Positions 1-12,744 of a DNA stretch of 64,000 bases are shown in pieces (position 1 is the stretch's first letter; each line of letters opens with the position of its first letter). Location: assembly GCF_964340395.1 (NCBI RefSeq), contig NC_135568.1, positions 13,195,276-13,259,275 of the forward strand, in the 5' to 3' direction. The stretch is from Glandiceps talaboti. Taxonomy: Eukaryota; Hemichordata; Enteropneusta; Spengelidae. Under the pieces are notes generated by a model. That model saw nothing but the letters and a program-made list of their open reading frames with translations, did no database searches and was not told the DNA's origin. A program made the position numbers and the translations under genes.

Positions 1-1773
1 ATGACTTATGGGGCATGTGATAGTGCATCTTTTTATTGTCAAGACACATCCTTTAGTTCGGCTGACATTATTGTTAAAACACCAAATAATGCATTGGATC
101 CCCGGAAATGTAGCTGACATGTTGCCGAGGCTTCGGCTATATGATAGGGTATTGTAAAAAAAAAGTGGCATTTTGAAAGGATTTTAAAATTTACGGACCA
201 ACGGTCTTTGTAGTGATGGCTTTTACTGCGAACGTTATTTTTCCCCAGACACTGACATTACCGTGTATTACAGATCAATTTCTCGCCTTGCCTTCTACCC
301 TGCTTTCAAGATCCCATATACGGCACCAGTCATGACATTTCCTTACTCTGTACCCGGCCCTGCGTTTGAGTGTCACTACCTCGTACCTAGAAGTACTAGT
401 CTAGACACTTTCGATTTGTACAAGAAGTATGTGTCATACATACCAAATATAAAGTGTGTGTTTATTTATTTATAAACAAATGCACTATAACCTTTCAAAC
501 GAACTCTTTTATAGTGTACATTCTGGTATAAGAAACGTCCCTCATATCGGGCACCTAAATTTACATTTAAGATATATTACAAGTCTTGTTCATATTTCTC
601 ACTAAATGTTTTATAAATGGTAACAGCATATTTAAGTAAAACCTCTCGATTCGTAGGCCCTAACAACAATTATCCACATCCTACTCGATCCGTGACCGAT
701 CGCAAAATATGAAACAGGTTGGCCGCGAACGGTCACAGACTATGCTCACCGTTTCACAAATTGGTCCTTTTGACAAAGTTAATACCAAAAGATTTTAAAA
801 ATCACTCTTAAGGATTTGACAAATGTTATTAAAGAAGAAAGCTGTACTCCTTCGAACAGAAAATACGAGATTCATACCCTCGTCGTTCTACGTCACGACA
901 ACGTGTGTCTACGTCATTGATTCTGCAATATTCGAAATCGCCATTATTCCCCAAATTGAGCTTTTGTATGTATAATTATATTATTGTCCAAATATGTTTC
1001 TTGGTTCACACTCGTGACTGTTTAATCTACGCGTATTGGACTTGTAGTAACAAGGCCCCTTATGTCAATGTGTATTCAATGTGTATTCTGCTGAATTAAG
1101 CTTAATATTTGATAACAAAATCGCATTCGTTCCGTCAAAGTTATTTTAAGTTGAAAAAAGGGAACTCTTGATATTTAACCTTACGAATAATGTCATCCAC
1201 GGTCACAGCGACGTGTTGTTACTTTGAGATGTCAGTTTCCAAGAGACAAATCTTACAATGGTCTAGCAGTAATCATTGTCGTATCATATATCATTTTATC
1301 AAGACAAATCCTAAAGGGAATAGCTTCCTAACTTCAGATATATTGATGAACATATTGAGGAGCTCTACCAATGAGTTTTATTTCGTGGAATTTTGAGTTG
1401 TATCATGACCCAGGGCACTCTGTCTGTGTATTGAGAGCCTATATAAAAGCTATAGTATGAAATATCATATGAATTATATATGGCAACGTTTCGAAGCACT
1501 TTACTATGTGAAAGCAATCTATAAAAGAAGAAACCACGAATTGATGTCCTTCCAACGTGAATACTTAAAACTATAAATCATTTATTTTTCCCAGAAAGTG
1601 AGGAATTGAAGCTATGCTAATCAATACAATACTTTAGAGTGATCTTCTGGCCTATTGCATAGGGACAAATTCTTTTTCATGATTTCGTCACAGACAATAT
1701 TTACTTGAAATTATTTTCCATTTAAATGTAATAGTATTTTATTTTGAAATGCATACTATTTACGATTAGTTTA
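1..1773. other. Gene-poor AT-rich sequence
   Basis: No coding exon is recognisable here. Short open frames start at non-ATG codons or have no recognisable composition. The only structured item is a relic at about 865-950 that resembles part of the membrane ORF at 61 kb (listed separately). Confidence 0.5.
865..950 (+). pseudogene. Relic related to the 61-kb membrane ORF
   Basis: The plus strand reads KYEIHTLVVLRHDNVCLRH, then a stop, then FCNIRN. The ORF at 61069-61416 reads KYGIYTLVLLRHDSTCLSH, continues for seven residues, then reads WFCCVRN. The nucleotide match covers the stretch from the TACCCT-TCTACGTCACGAC block to TTCGAAAT. This copy lacks about 21 bp of the other and carries a stop codon. 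It is either a broken gene copy or a fragment of a dispersed repeat; two copies alone cannot decide. Confidence 0.4.
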
Positions 1774-1994
1774 CTGTCGAACCTGGCGACGAAAATGTAA
1801 CAATGTTTAGTAAACAGTTTTGTGCAGTCGGGCGATACATGTATCTAGAATAGCAAGATTTTGTGGAGCCAGACGAAACAAATGTAGCAATATTTGTAAG
1901 ATTGTTATCGAGCCATTGATAAAAATATAGCAATGTAGCAAAACTCCTTGCCAGCTTTGCTACATTGTATCACTGTTAGTAAGATCGTGGAGAC
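1774..1994 (-). repeat. Degenerate 43-bp repeat array (minus orientation)
   Basis: Diverged copies of the GAGCCAGACGATAAAATG / TAGCAATGTTAGTAAGAT repeat are visible, for example GAGCCAGACGAAACAAATG near 1866 followed by TAGCAATATTTGTAAGAT. It is the same family as the arrays near 7, 9, 10, 13 and 54 kb. Only the minus-oriented side is clear here. Confidence 0.6.
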
Positions 1995-3107
1995 ATAAGG
2001 GGAGATTATACCTCCATGGTAGGATATTCGAGTCAGGAAATAAAAAAAGCAATATAAAGTAACTTTTTTGTTTAGTCACAGGACGGTTTCTTTCTATTAC
2101 TCAGCTGGGTTCCATTGTAGTTGACAAGTTGTGGTTAAAACAACACATGATAGTATAATCCTGTATGGTATCATTCACCGTCCTAACTAAGGTGGTTAAT
2201 ATTGGTAACAAATTGCTGGACCCAGAAAATGTCCTTTTGTATTTTTGTTGACGTAGAAACGCTAAATAGAAAAGAAGATTATACTTTGACATACAATACA
2301 GATATATTTAGATTACGCTGATTAATTTGTCGACATTTTGGTTTCCACGTAGAATCTACGTGTCCTCGTGTAAGACTTGTCTTCAAAATGGAGTGTAGCA
2401 GGCTTCATGCGATACATGAGATTAATATGCCTGACAAAATAACTAGCGAGCGGTTAATTGTATGTACCATTACACCGTCATAAAGACTGCAATTTACACA
2501 TCGCTATGATCTTTGCCTTTTTTTAAATAGGTTAGTACTTGCCCTCTTTATTAGCAGCAACTATTTTCAATTTATCATTCACTGCTAGTCATTTACTGAT
2601 AAAGCGAAGTAAGAGACATGGATGAGCCGCAGTGACGATCATATCTCTTGTAGTGTAACGAGAATTAAACGCTATCTTAGACTACCGAGTCTCTAGGTAT
2701 GTGTTTTGATAACGAGACAAGAGCTGAACGAACACAACAAGCGATAGCGGTCTTTCATCTCTCGTTTGTACCGTTGGCGTGGTTCAGTTATTATAACATT
2801 ACCACGGGGCTATTAGCAAATCGCTCCCCCGTATATCAATCGATGTTCTCCCGAAGGCTGTTATTTCTCATACAGGTAGACAAGAATCTATTAAATTTGC
2901 AGCCATCGGCAAGCACTGATGTATCTGGTTGGCCGAGATGACTTATATCATTGTGTTTATGAGAATTTTATTACATCAATAATGAAACGCCATCCGCATA
3001 ATATGATTTTAGAAGAGAAGATTGTATAAACGTTTGATATCACTCAAATTCATGTATACAATTGAATTAAGAGTTAAAAACAAACTTTACAATTGTACGA
3101 ATTCCTA
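1995..3107. other. Unannotated intergenic stretch
   Basis: No supported gene. An ATG-started open frame at 2699 runs 80 codons and contains a CAGGTAGAC donor-like site near 2875, but it has no recognisable protein similarity and no acceptor or promoter partner. Confidence 0.4.
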
Positions 3108-3172
3108 TGAGAGAGAGAGAGAGACAGAGAGAGACAGAGAGAGGGAGAGACAGAGACAGAGACAGAGACAGA
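3108..3172. repeat. GA/CAGA microsatellite
   Basis: Impure (GA)n with CAGA interruptions. It is followed 250 bp later by a larger array of the same composition. Confidence 0.9.
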
Positions 3173-3419
3173 CGATTGACGCAAAAAGCGCATGCAACAT
3201 GTAGGAGTGCTCGTTGCACTTGCCACAATAATGAAGTTTAGTAACTGTTGTCTGTAAAATAGAATAGGGTACAGTTTCAGTTTTACAAATCTTGATAAAA
3301 GTTGAAAGCTAGCGGAAAATTAGACTCCAGTATACACGCGACTTCAATAGACTTTGACGCCACTAAATCGTGTTCGTGTTACTTATGGCACAATACAACT
3401 TTTCTCATATTTGCAAAGT

Positions 3420-3422
<3 letters not shown>

Positions 3423-3517
<95 letters not shown>

Positions 3518-3550
3518 CAGGCAGGCAGGCAGACAGGCAGACAGGCAGGC

Positions 3551-3605
<55 letters not shown>

Positions 3606-3615
3606 GAGAGAGAGG
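3423..3615. repeat. Compound (GA)n-(CAGA)n-(CAGG)n microsatellite
   Basis: About 50 bp of pure GA is followed by CAGA units with a central CAGG block, more CAGA, then GA/G. The long open frames across it on both strands are repeat artefacts. Confidence 0.95.
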
Positions 3616-5898
3616 GGGGATCTACAAGTCGACACATGCCTTCTGTAACATTACAATTGTCCTCCGACATTGTTAGAATAAGTTCATTTCAGTACAGTAT
3701 GGATTTCGTCGACAATATTTGTACGTACAGTTACGTCATTGGATCATTTATATCTTAGTTAACTCCTAGATTGAATTCAGTCAATTGCAAATGATGATTA
3801 AGTTAGTGCACTTCAGTAAGTAGAATACTGCGAGTACCTTTTAAATATACAGCAACATTAAACAAACGCAAACACATACAAACTCAGCTTGTTTCACTTT
3901 ATTGTTGTATTGGTCTGTTGCGTACATCTGTCGACTATCCCAAGAAAACTAATTCGATTGTGTGCTTTAAATGTAGCCTTTCTCGATTGTGAAAATCTAA
4001 AACATAGTTTTGTGTTTTGGTTGCTGTGTACATATTTTGACTATCCACGTGCACATTAAACAAATAGGACCTCATATCCACCTAACACATACTATATATT
4101 GAAAAACTCTCTGATACCTGTCAAATAGCCAACGCTTCTTAAGCTTCGTTTCTATGGCAACATAGGTACCTCAACAGACAAGCGTTTTCTCTTATTTGGA
4201 ATGAAATATCTCTAGTCAACTCAGTTATTACAATGATAAACTGTGTGACCCAGACATTTACAGTTCCTCACAATGTTTTTCTTTCTTTCTTTCTCTGTCA
4301 ATGACACTCGTTGTGGCGTTATTTTAATGAAAAAACACAAAGTTAATTATACAGGGCTTGGTGAATTCAGCACTAACTTGCTTTTTCAACCAAATGTATA
4401 AACTTTTACGCTGTATAGTATTAGCTTGTAGCTAATTCTTACGTGATTAAATTTGACCCAACGTCAATACATCCTTAGCCTGGTCTAGAACGTGATTGAA
4501 CATAAAGTTAGCCCAAGAGCTATTTAGAACTACGTACGTGTCCAATACACGTTAAGCAACAGAGTTGACCGATCATAAAAATTCAAGACAAACTAAAGAA
4601 AGATCAACACGTATATTTTCATAAAATTACACATGCATTTGTAAAATTTAGTGCACTTCAATCTATTGCGCAATTATGTAGATATATAAGTTTACACCGG
4701 TGTGCTAATTGGGACAATTACACACAGCATGCTGTCCAGGAATTCTTTAAAAACACACGTTTTGTTCTTTTTTAACGATGCTACGCGACATTCGTAATCT
4801 CAACGTTCAACAGAATTCACATTACGCACGATTTTGAATATCAAATGTTCGTCTGTCAATGCACAGGTCAGCTTGGTACAGCTAGCCAAGTATTGATACA
4901 TGTTCAAACAAATTAATATATGCTACATGTTCGGATCGTCTGCATGTGTGAGTTACATCTTGGCATTTGAACCATTTTTTAAATGTGCTTCAGTCACGAA
5001 GGAAACATTTTATATAATATTCGAATATCGTTAGCTTTTTCTGAATATCTCCTATTTGTGAAGTTTCTTCTAGATGCCTAACGCGACATAACTAAAGACC
5101 GAACCTCAATCAAATTTAGTACCAACATTATCTGATCATGTTTGAAGCGTTTATTAGATAACATGACTTAGGCCTAAATGTTTGAGTTAAAACCATTGCG
5201 AACCATTTTTCAGATGTGCTGAAGTCATGAAGGAAAACAATTTATACAATATTCGGTTGCCGGACACTGTCTAGTTTTTCACTGCCGACCCTAAACTTTG
5301 TTTTACGTATCCGAGAAAAAAATAATAAAATCGCGAAAATTGTGTGAATTCGCACAAGAAATAGTGGATTCGAAAACTAACATCAACAAAAAAAGACAAT
5401 ATATAAAACTGTTCGTCCAATCTATAATGGCTGTAAATCTGGGGAGAAGAAACCAATAACTCAGAGACCATATGGAAAACAACGGAAAACATAACTACCT
5501 GAACTAGACGCTCACATATGAAAATAAATTTATATTAAAAAAAAAAAAAAAAAATCTACTACCCCATCTAAAATTGAGCTTAATCGGAACCACACAATTG
5601 TTATTGTTAGGCCTTACTCGTGGGTAAATGTATTTGTGTAGCTCTACACATATATGTCAAAATAAATCCAATCAAATAGATTTTTGGTTCCGCTCCCTAA
5701 AATCCCCCATCCAATGTAATCACTTTTTCAACCTGTTACTATCTATAGATACAATCGATCTCTTATATGCACAACGTCTCCCTATTGGGTTTCGGTCAAT
5801 ATATTGTAGATTGTCTGATATCTAATTAATATTCCCGTAACAGATTGTGCAGCTATTTTATAATCACTTGATTGAGAATCAACGCGCTTTTAATCTAG
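3616..5898. other. Gene-free AT-rich stretch
   Basis: No coding exon or RNA gene was recognised. A 17-bp poly-A run lies near 5538-5554. Two similar local passages, around 4965-5010 and 5195-5250 (AACCATTTTT, GTGCT, AGTCA-GAAGGAAA, TATTCG), suggest an old local duplication. Confidence 0.4.
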
Positions 5899-6628
5899 TT
5901 GATGCATTGAGATTAATTGAAGGGAGATGCATTAGTTGATATCGCAGGCAGTGATATGTGATGTCATTTATACGGATTTAAATAATCTCATCTTTTATTA
6001 ATAATATCATTAAAGGGACACAAGCTTATGTTTATACGTTTCGGGCATTTTTTGCTTATACTTAAAAGTTACTCGTATATACAACTTACTGAAGCATACA
6101 CAACCACTTGCAATATACAATTTAGAAATGGTCCGATGACGTAATTTAGTGTACATATAAAACAATGTCGAGGAAAATTCCTACAATGCAGTTAACTATT
6201 CTAATACTGCCAGACTATAACATCATAGAAGGCATTCATAAACTGTGACATTACCCTAGAGTAGTGTAACCGAGATTTAATGCAAGTATTTGCTGTTGAG
6301 TAAAAGCTTGTAAGATCAGCCTGTGTCTCTTTAATGTACATGGAAACTTATATACAATATTATAGATTAGAATCTAACAATAAATCAATAAATGCCCTCA
6401 AAATATTTCAAAATGGCTGATAATATTTGTGTATTAATTTCTAGTATATAGTGACAATTACATCACAACTAAAAAATGGTAATGTGATAGTGTTTTATAT
6501 ATCGTGTTTCCTCTAATGATATTATTAACAGAAAATGATATTTATTTGAAACTGTATAAATGACCTTGGACACCGCTGCTTGCGATATAGACTAATGCAT
6601 CCCCCTTCAATTAATCCCGACACATCAA
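5899..6628. mobile_element. MITE-like element with ~120-bp imperfect inverted ends
   Basis: The left arm (5899-6018) and the reverse complement of the right arm (6510-6628) align nearly end to end. Shared blocks include GGATTAATTGAAGGG (left arm has AGATTAATTGAAGGG), GATGCATTAGT, ATATCGCA, GTCATTTATAC and TTAATAATATCATTA. Identity is roughly 75-80% by eye. Similarity fades outside TTGATG...CATCAA, which sets the ends. The ~490-bp interior has no convincing ORF, and no target duplication is clear. It fits a non-autonomous DNA transposon; the superfamily is not identifiable from the sequence. Confidence 0.65.
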
Positions 6629-7044
6629 TACGTGAAAGAAGGGTGTACGTTAAAACTAAACCATCGAATTGTATTGATGTATAGCAAAGGATAATGGATG
6701 TATTTGTTATTACTTTACGTATTAATCAATCATGCGACACATGCGACCGGTATTTGATTTCAGGATTGATAGTTCATATTTTGCTGACAACCAAATAATC
6801 AACATTCATATTTTTTTTTATTAATACGCCATTGATTCGCATTAGGTATCGCTCATTATTCACAATTTTGATAGTTATTTTTGTCATGTGTTGAGCCCCC
6901 TTTCTCAGAAATAAGAGGAACCACTTTCATCTACTAAACTTCGAACAATAATTAAGGAAACTCTTTATTAACCAACAAGACTACTGTGATTTTATGACTA
7001 AACATTCATCTTGCATTACTGATTATGTACAATTCTGTGGTAGA

Positions 7045-7660
7045 TCAGACTATGGCAGTACCACTTACAAACAAAAACTTGCCTGGATCAACAACGTTCA
7101 ATAATTTTGCTATATTTTATCGTCTGAACAGAACAAAACTTCCTCTGACCTCACAGACGTTTAAGCAAACTGCCATATTTTATCGTCTAAATAGAAACCA
7201 AAAGTCGGGTCTTGCTCAACAAACATTTTACTAAAATTGTTATTTTTTGTCCTCTGAGCAGGAACAAAACATCCCGGCGCGACAAATATTGCTAACATTG
7301 TTACATTTGATAGTCTGGAGCGAAAAATGTCTTACTGTCGCTGCTTCTTTTCATTGTCTGGCTTGGCAACAATCTTATCAACATTGATAAGTTGTCTTCG
7401 TATGTGAGCAAACTTGTATCAGCTTGGCGCCTAATCATACTATATTGGAACAAAATATACTTTTTCAAGTATGTCAATGGAGTGAGATTGTACATCAAAT
7501 TGTGTCACGCCAGACGATGATAACATCTAGCAGTGTGAATGAGATTTTTGCCAAGCCAGACGATAATATGTTGCAATTTAGTAATGTATTTCTTGAGACA
7601 GACAATACATTTTAGCAATGTTTGTGAATATATTGTCTCGCCAGAACGTTTCCTCAACTG
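7045..7660. repeat. 43-bp repeat arrays, head-to-head pair
   Basis: The left half carries plus-oriented copies (ATATTTTATCGTCTGAAC near 7115, again near 7180, CATTGTCTGGCTTGGCAAC near 7355). The right half carries minus-oriented copies (ACGCCAGACGATGATAAC near 7507, CAAGCCAGACGATAATATG near 7553). The array is therefore an inverted pair around a spacer of about 130 bp at 7370-7500. Open frames here only translate the repeat. Confidence 0.6.
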
Positions 7661-9184
7661 ATCTTCCATGGTTTGTTCCTAATGCAGAATAGCGCAAATC
7701 AACTAAAATATTCAACATTAAGTCTAGACTAGGTTTGTTGGAAACAATTTTCTTGAATATCAACTGCATGTCAGGGATTTTGAATATTAACCACAGGTCA
7801 GGGATTTTGAAGTTTTTGCCAGATTTCTTACTGAAAAATTAAAATTTGATAAAGGAGGAAATCAAAATTTTCTCATGACGGAATAGCTTATGTAAATGCG
7901 ATGTTAATCGGAAGATTTCCAGAGCAAATAATATGACAGTGCAAGGAAGGTTAGTCAAGATAAAATGTCCTCTGTCCGAAATATAGTTGAAAAATAGCTC
8001 ATCTTTTGGAATTAATTTGTAAATACAAGTAATCCAACTATTTACGCATGGTGAAGTTTCCATCTATGGGGAAGCAACACATACATGTACAGAATGTGCG
8101 TGACGTGGCGGTATTTACGAACACTTCCGGCGCAGATAACAACAAAGTTTGCACATTTGTTAGCTTTAGATAGCTTACTCAATTAAAAACACGGACATGA
8201 TACATGTTATTTCACATTTCTTCCACCTAGAAAGACAGAATTACATGTACATATAAACTGAATACCCTTTTTCGTCCATGTGGCCACTTTGATACAGTAC
8301 TCTAGATTATTAAAGAGAAAGATTATAAATAAACCCACCTTGACATACATGATAACATATATCGTACATGAATACGTCATCGCGTGTGAACTTTGACCTA
8401 TGACATCAAGATCCAATTTTTTTTTCAAATGTTGTCTGCAAACAAGGTCCCGAATGTTAGGACCATGATACCTATAGTGACTGATACACTACGCTAACGT
8501 AACGAAAAATAATTTCTCGGTGTTACTCCTTGCAATGTGATGTAAAGAGACCTGCGTCGATGACGTTACTAATTTGATTCCAATGTACTCATTTTTATTT
8601 CAATATTAGTTTATCACTCCTCTGACCCACAACAATTTGTATTTTCTCGATGAATTTCGTTTGTATGATAGGTTTTTTTTTTATAATAATACGTTAGCGT
8701 AAGCATGATAAATAGTGACACTTGTACACTTATAAGTGGATCTTGCTGAAATGAATAGTACTCGGCCTAGAAACGATCAATCTGCCGCTTTCATGTGTCG
8801 CCTATAAAATTCCACAATGGACTGACGGATTAATGTATAACAATATTTAGCATATATGATTATAATATGCTTATGTTCTATTTACCTGATAAAACTGACA
8901 TGTAATTCGACAATATATATCAATAATAATGTTATTAATGGAATTAGTATATGAAGAAACAATAATCCTATAAAAACTGAAATTTCAGCAAAATTTTAAA
9001 CGCTCTTCTAGTTTTAGTAAGCTACGAATGTCAGCTAATGTTGTATTTAAAAAAATATCGTCATTGCTCACAATATTCCAACAAAGAGGAAACATTTACG
9101 ATTAAAATCACGAAACCTGAAACAAAACGCCGTATGGCTAGACAATAATCTTTAAACGCTGATTAATTTGCTTCATCGACTGAC
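7661..9184. other. Gene-free stretch
   Basis: No exon recognised. A short direct repeat (CAGGGATTTTGAA) occurs twice near 7771 and 7799. Otherwise AT-rich unique sequence. Confidence 0.4.
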
Positions 9185-9360
9185 CCAACAAAATTCTTAC
9201 CAACAGTGTTACATTTTGTCAACAATGATCTTACTAGCAGTGTTAAATTTTATCGTCTGAATAAAAAAAAATCTTACAAACATTTGATCGTCCTACCCGA
9301 CAAATCTATCTGTCGGTAGAAATGTTGTTGTGGCAGAGCCAGACGATGGAATGCAGCACG
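9185..9360. repeat. Short 43-bp repeat array, head-to-head
   Basis: Plus-oriented degenerate monomers (TTACCAACAGTGTTACATTT, TTACTAGCAGTGTTAAATTT) on the left are followed by a minus-oriented monomer (CAGAGCCAGACGATGGAATG) on the right. Confidence 0.6.
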
Positions 9361-10214
9361 AACGAAGTGTACAATTAAGCTAACTTTAATTCATTCACGT
9401 CACGGACAATTTTCAACAGCTATAACAATAATGACATTCAATTGAACCTTTTAAACGTTAACAGATATATTGAACGTGCGCATCCAAGATTGTGTCAGCG
9501 CCAACTATATCCGGACAGGAGAGAATACTTCTGTGATGCTTTTTAACAATTATTCACTTTAACGGGAACAGAGAGAACTTTAGCCCCTACGTTCTTTCTA
9601 TGTTTTCCGTTCTTGCTAACTCCATCAAGACATTCTGGAGATGTTTCCTGTTAGAATGAGCGCGATGCATTGAAGGAAATGTTTAGGTCTTTTTATAATA
9701 TCATTTGCGTGAATCGCAATTGGAAACTCTCTAAGGATCGGTAATCGTATCAAAGCCTGCAACAACAGGATATTGTGCACTTTTTCCCCTGTCTTTTTAA
9801 CGATCATGCTTGCCGACAGATATAAAACTGATCTTAATGACTGTCAATTATAATCATCGTTAACCTCAAATTAAGTCAAGGGAAACACTTTCATGCCTTA
9901 AGTTAGAAATATCAAATTCACCACTTGCAGCCTTAGGGCCAGGCTCCTTCACTTTATAAGGGTCAAAACGTTGTTCTATAAATACTACTTTATTTTGGGC
10001 TGTTAGTTATGTGTAATGTCATTTACGTATCTTTTGAATAGAGTTCAAGATCTGAAAATAAATTATATGGTATACGCCCTGACGAGATTTAACTCTTTTT
10101 TATCTACAGAAAACTCCGACGATGCTCAGTCAAAAGATATCAAAAAATTATCAAAGTTTGGAGAAACAAAGACGTGAACGTACAAACAAAATTTGAAACA
10201 AAAAATAAAGCACA

Positions 10215-10390
10215 TACTAACACTGCTACATTGTATCGTCTGGCTCAAAACACATCTTACCGAAAGAGCTACATTGTATCGGCTGGCTCAACACAAATTT
10301 TACCAACAGAGATATTATACAAAATGTAGCAATGTTAGTAAGAATTTTGTTGAGCCTGACGATACAATGTAGTAATGTTAGTAATACTTT
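10215..10390. repeat. Compact foldback of the 43-bp repeat
   Basis: Two plus-oriented monomers (ACACTGCTACATTGTATCGT, then GAGCTACATTGTATCGGC) are followed directly by two minus-oriented monomers (AATGTAGCAATGTTAGTAAG, GACGATACAATGTAGTAATG). The halves are separated by only about 20 bp, so this segment could form a hairpin of about 80 bp per arm. It is the tightest example of the family in the window. Confidence 0.7.
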
Positions 10391-10405
10391 GACGGGCCGG
10401 AATAC

Positions 10406-12053
10406 GATTGAGGCCTTGTGATTGTCATCCTTTTTCAAGATATGGGAGTATTAGATATGATAACTCGTTAGTCCCTGTAGAAATAGATAAACAGATGGTT
10501 CGAGGAAATGACCCTTTTTGCATGTTTATATTGCGGTGTCATCATTTGAAAATAGTATGGAGGTTTTTCAAAGTGTTTTTTCTCCTTTGATCAAGGTGAT
10601 AATTTGGTGTACAAATTGAACATATTAAAGAAAGTGATGAAACTCGTGTGTATCAAATACACGAATCGCAGTGTACGATAATAATGCTGATTAATAAGCA
10701 TTTGTATTTCCTCGGTTCGATGGTCACTTTAGGGCCCTGAATTAAACAACCCGACATCTCTTGTACATTTTCTCAATATTCTCCGCTGATGGATTGCTTC
10801 ATTTAAATTTACATATTCGTAGGTCACACGTTCCCTTTTAGCTTCAATTACATTTGTAGCAATATGCTGATATATATGAATTGTTTGCCAATAACTCCTG
10901 CGTGCCCTCAGTCCCTATACATCCTCGCTGTTGATCTAGCAATAAAACGCCTACATGATCTAATTATATAGACTGTGTAGCATGTTGGCTGAGCTGTTAA
11001 AATGGAGTTACAAGATGTGTTCGTGACTCTGTGTAAATATACACAACACGGTTGACAGTAACTGAACGAGCGACAAGTCAGGAAGCAAATCGAGGTACCT
11101 CCTTTTTCGTATATGCATGTGTTCTTACGTCATCAAATGTTATGAGCGGACAATGCAAAACGTACATGACTCTCCGAAGTTTCCAAACACCACTTTACAA
11201 TTGGTTGAATATCAATCCGCGTATGTTCCAGTTCGGGTTTTTTGTGTGTATTATACTTTCCCATGCAACTGTACAGTAATCGTCAAAGAAATCATTTTAT
11301 CGCTCTGTAGTATTGCAGTTTTTTCTTCACCATAAATTGGTGATTTTTCGGTGAATGGTTTTCCTACTTACTTATAAAGCCCACATGCTTCTGTGAAGAA
11401 GGCAAGCGTACACAGAAATCGATACAACTTTGATCATTCAACATTTCTTAGACTGTTACACGGTATGAAATATGATATTTATGATAGATAAGATCTCATG
11501 ATAATTTTAATCTCATAAATTGACATTGGGTTGAAAATAATTGATGGAATTTAAAGCGCGGACAATAGTCAAAATATGGATTCTCATTAAACATTTAAAC
11601 GGACTCAACCCGAGAGTACTACAAGTAATAAAATGTTTGCAGCAGTTATCACGTGATCTCCTCATCACCCCATTTATCAAATTGCAGGCTAGACTAGTTT
11701 GGGGTTGTTGGGTGATATTTCTTGCTGTATCATTGCAAGTCATACGTTTTCGTAGCTATTCAATTCCCTTTTTACTTGGAGGGGTAGATTTTATCAAACT
11801 AACCGTAAGACAATCGCATTTGAGGGCAACACTATCCGTATGCATACAACTCCAGTAATGGAATTTCTTGGTTCGGACTTAAGACACAGTTTTCATAAGA
11901 CTTGGCCATCTGCCGAAAGCATGACATGATAATATAGTAACATGGCATCAAGTCGTCGTCAGTTAAAAATCCATTCTAAAGATGATATTACTTATATCTT
12001 AAAATATATGCATATAATGAACAGTCAATCGTTAAAGCAGCACAATTGAAAAC
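10406..12053. other. Intergenic stretch with unassigned small ORFs
   Basis: A 105-codon frame lies at 11541-11858 and a 75-codon frame at 11052-11279. Neither has a recognisable domain, splice signals or a repeated structure. I do not call either a gene. Confidence 0.35.
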
Positions 12054-12061
12054 ATTTCCAT

Positions 12062-12146
<85 letters not shown>

Positions 12147-12190
12147 ATGGGTGTGGGGCGTGTTTTCCTAGTGTAGATAGCAATGGAAAT

Positions 12191-12273
<83 letters not shown>
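12054..12273. repeat. Paired (TA)n tracts bounded by an inverted 10-mer
   Basis: Two TA arrays (12064-12143 and 12191-12273) flank about 45 bp of unique sequence. ATTTCCATTG sits immediately before the first array and CAATGGAAAT immediately before the second, a perfect inverted pair. A short GT-rich run follows to about 12330. Confidence 0.9.
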
Positions 12274-12274
<1 letters not shown>

Positions 12275-12685
12275 GTGTGTGTATGTGTCTGTGAATATAC
12301 ACAAATGTATGTATGTGTGCGTATGTGTGTTTGAGTGTGTCTATGCATCGGTTTAATTATTCGGAAAGATTGTTTGTGCTTGTTTTATTTACTTTTGTGT
12401 TTTTTGTTCCGATGTATGTCAACTACACTAATTATATTATTTATAGAATTAGATTTCAGAACCATACCTTGTTAAGAAAAATAGTGGACAAATGATCTTC
12501 TCGTGATCTTTGTTCAATCAAGATGTTATACCTTTGAATAATTAATAGTTGTATTGTAGTGTGTGTATTTATAATGTCGAGTGTTGGTGGTAATGATGAA
12601 TATGTGACTAAAAAGCTAAATTATAAAGCCCCTTCTTTGTTGACATATCTCTACCCTTCTAGTTCCAACTCAAGATAGCAACTAT

Positions 12686-12713
12686 TTGTGTGTGTGTGTG
12701 TGTGTGTGTGTGG
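12686..12713. repeat. (TG)n microsatellite
   Basis: Pure TG dinucleotide run of about 13 units, just upstream of a 43-bp repeat array. Confidence 0.9.
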
Positions 12714-12744
12714 ATGTACTATACAAGTATTTTAACCTGGAAAA

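Noticed and set aside
2699-2941. 80-codon ATG frame with an internal donor-like site
   Set aside because: No recognisable domain, promoter, acceptor or repeat evidence; within chance expectation.
11541-11858. 105-codon frame
   Set aside because: No family recognised, AT-rich composition like its surroundings, no splice or start support.
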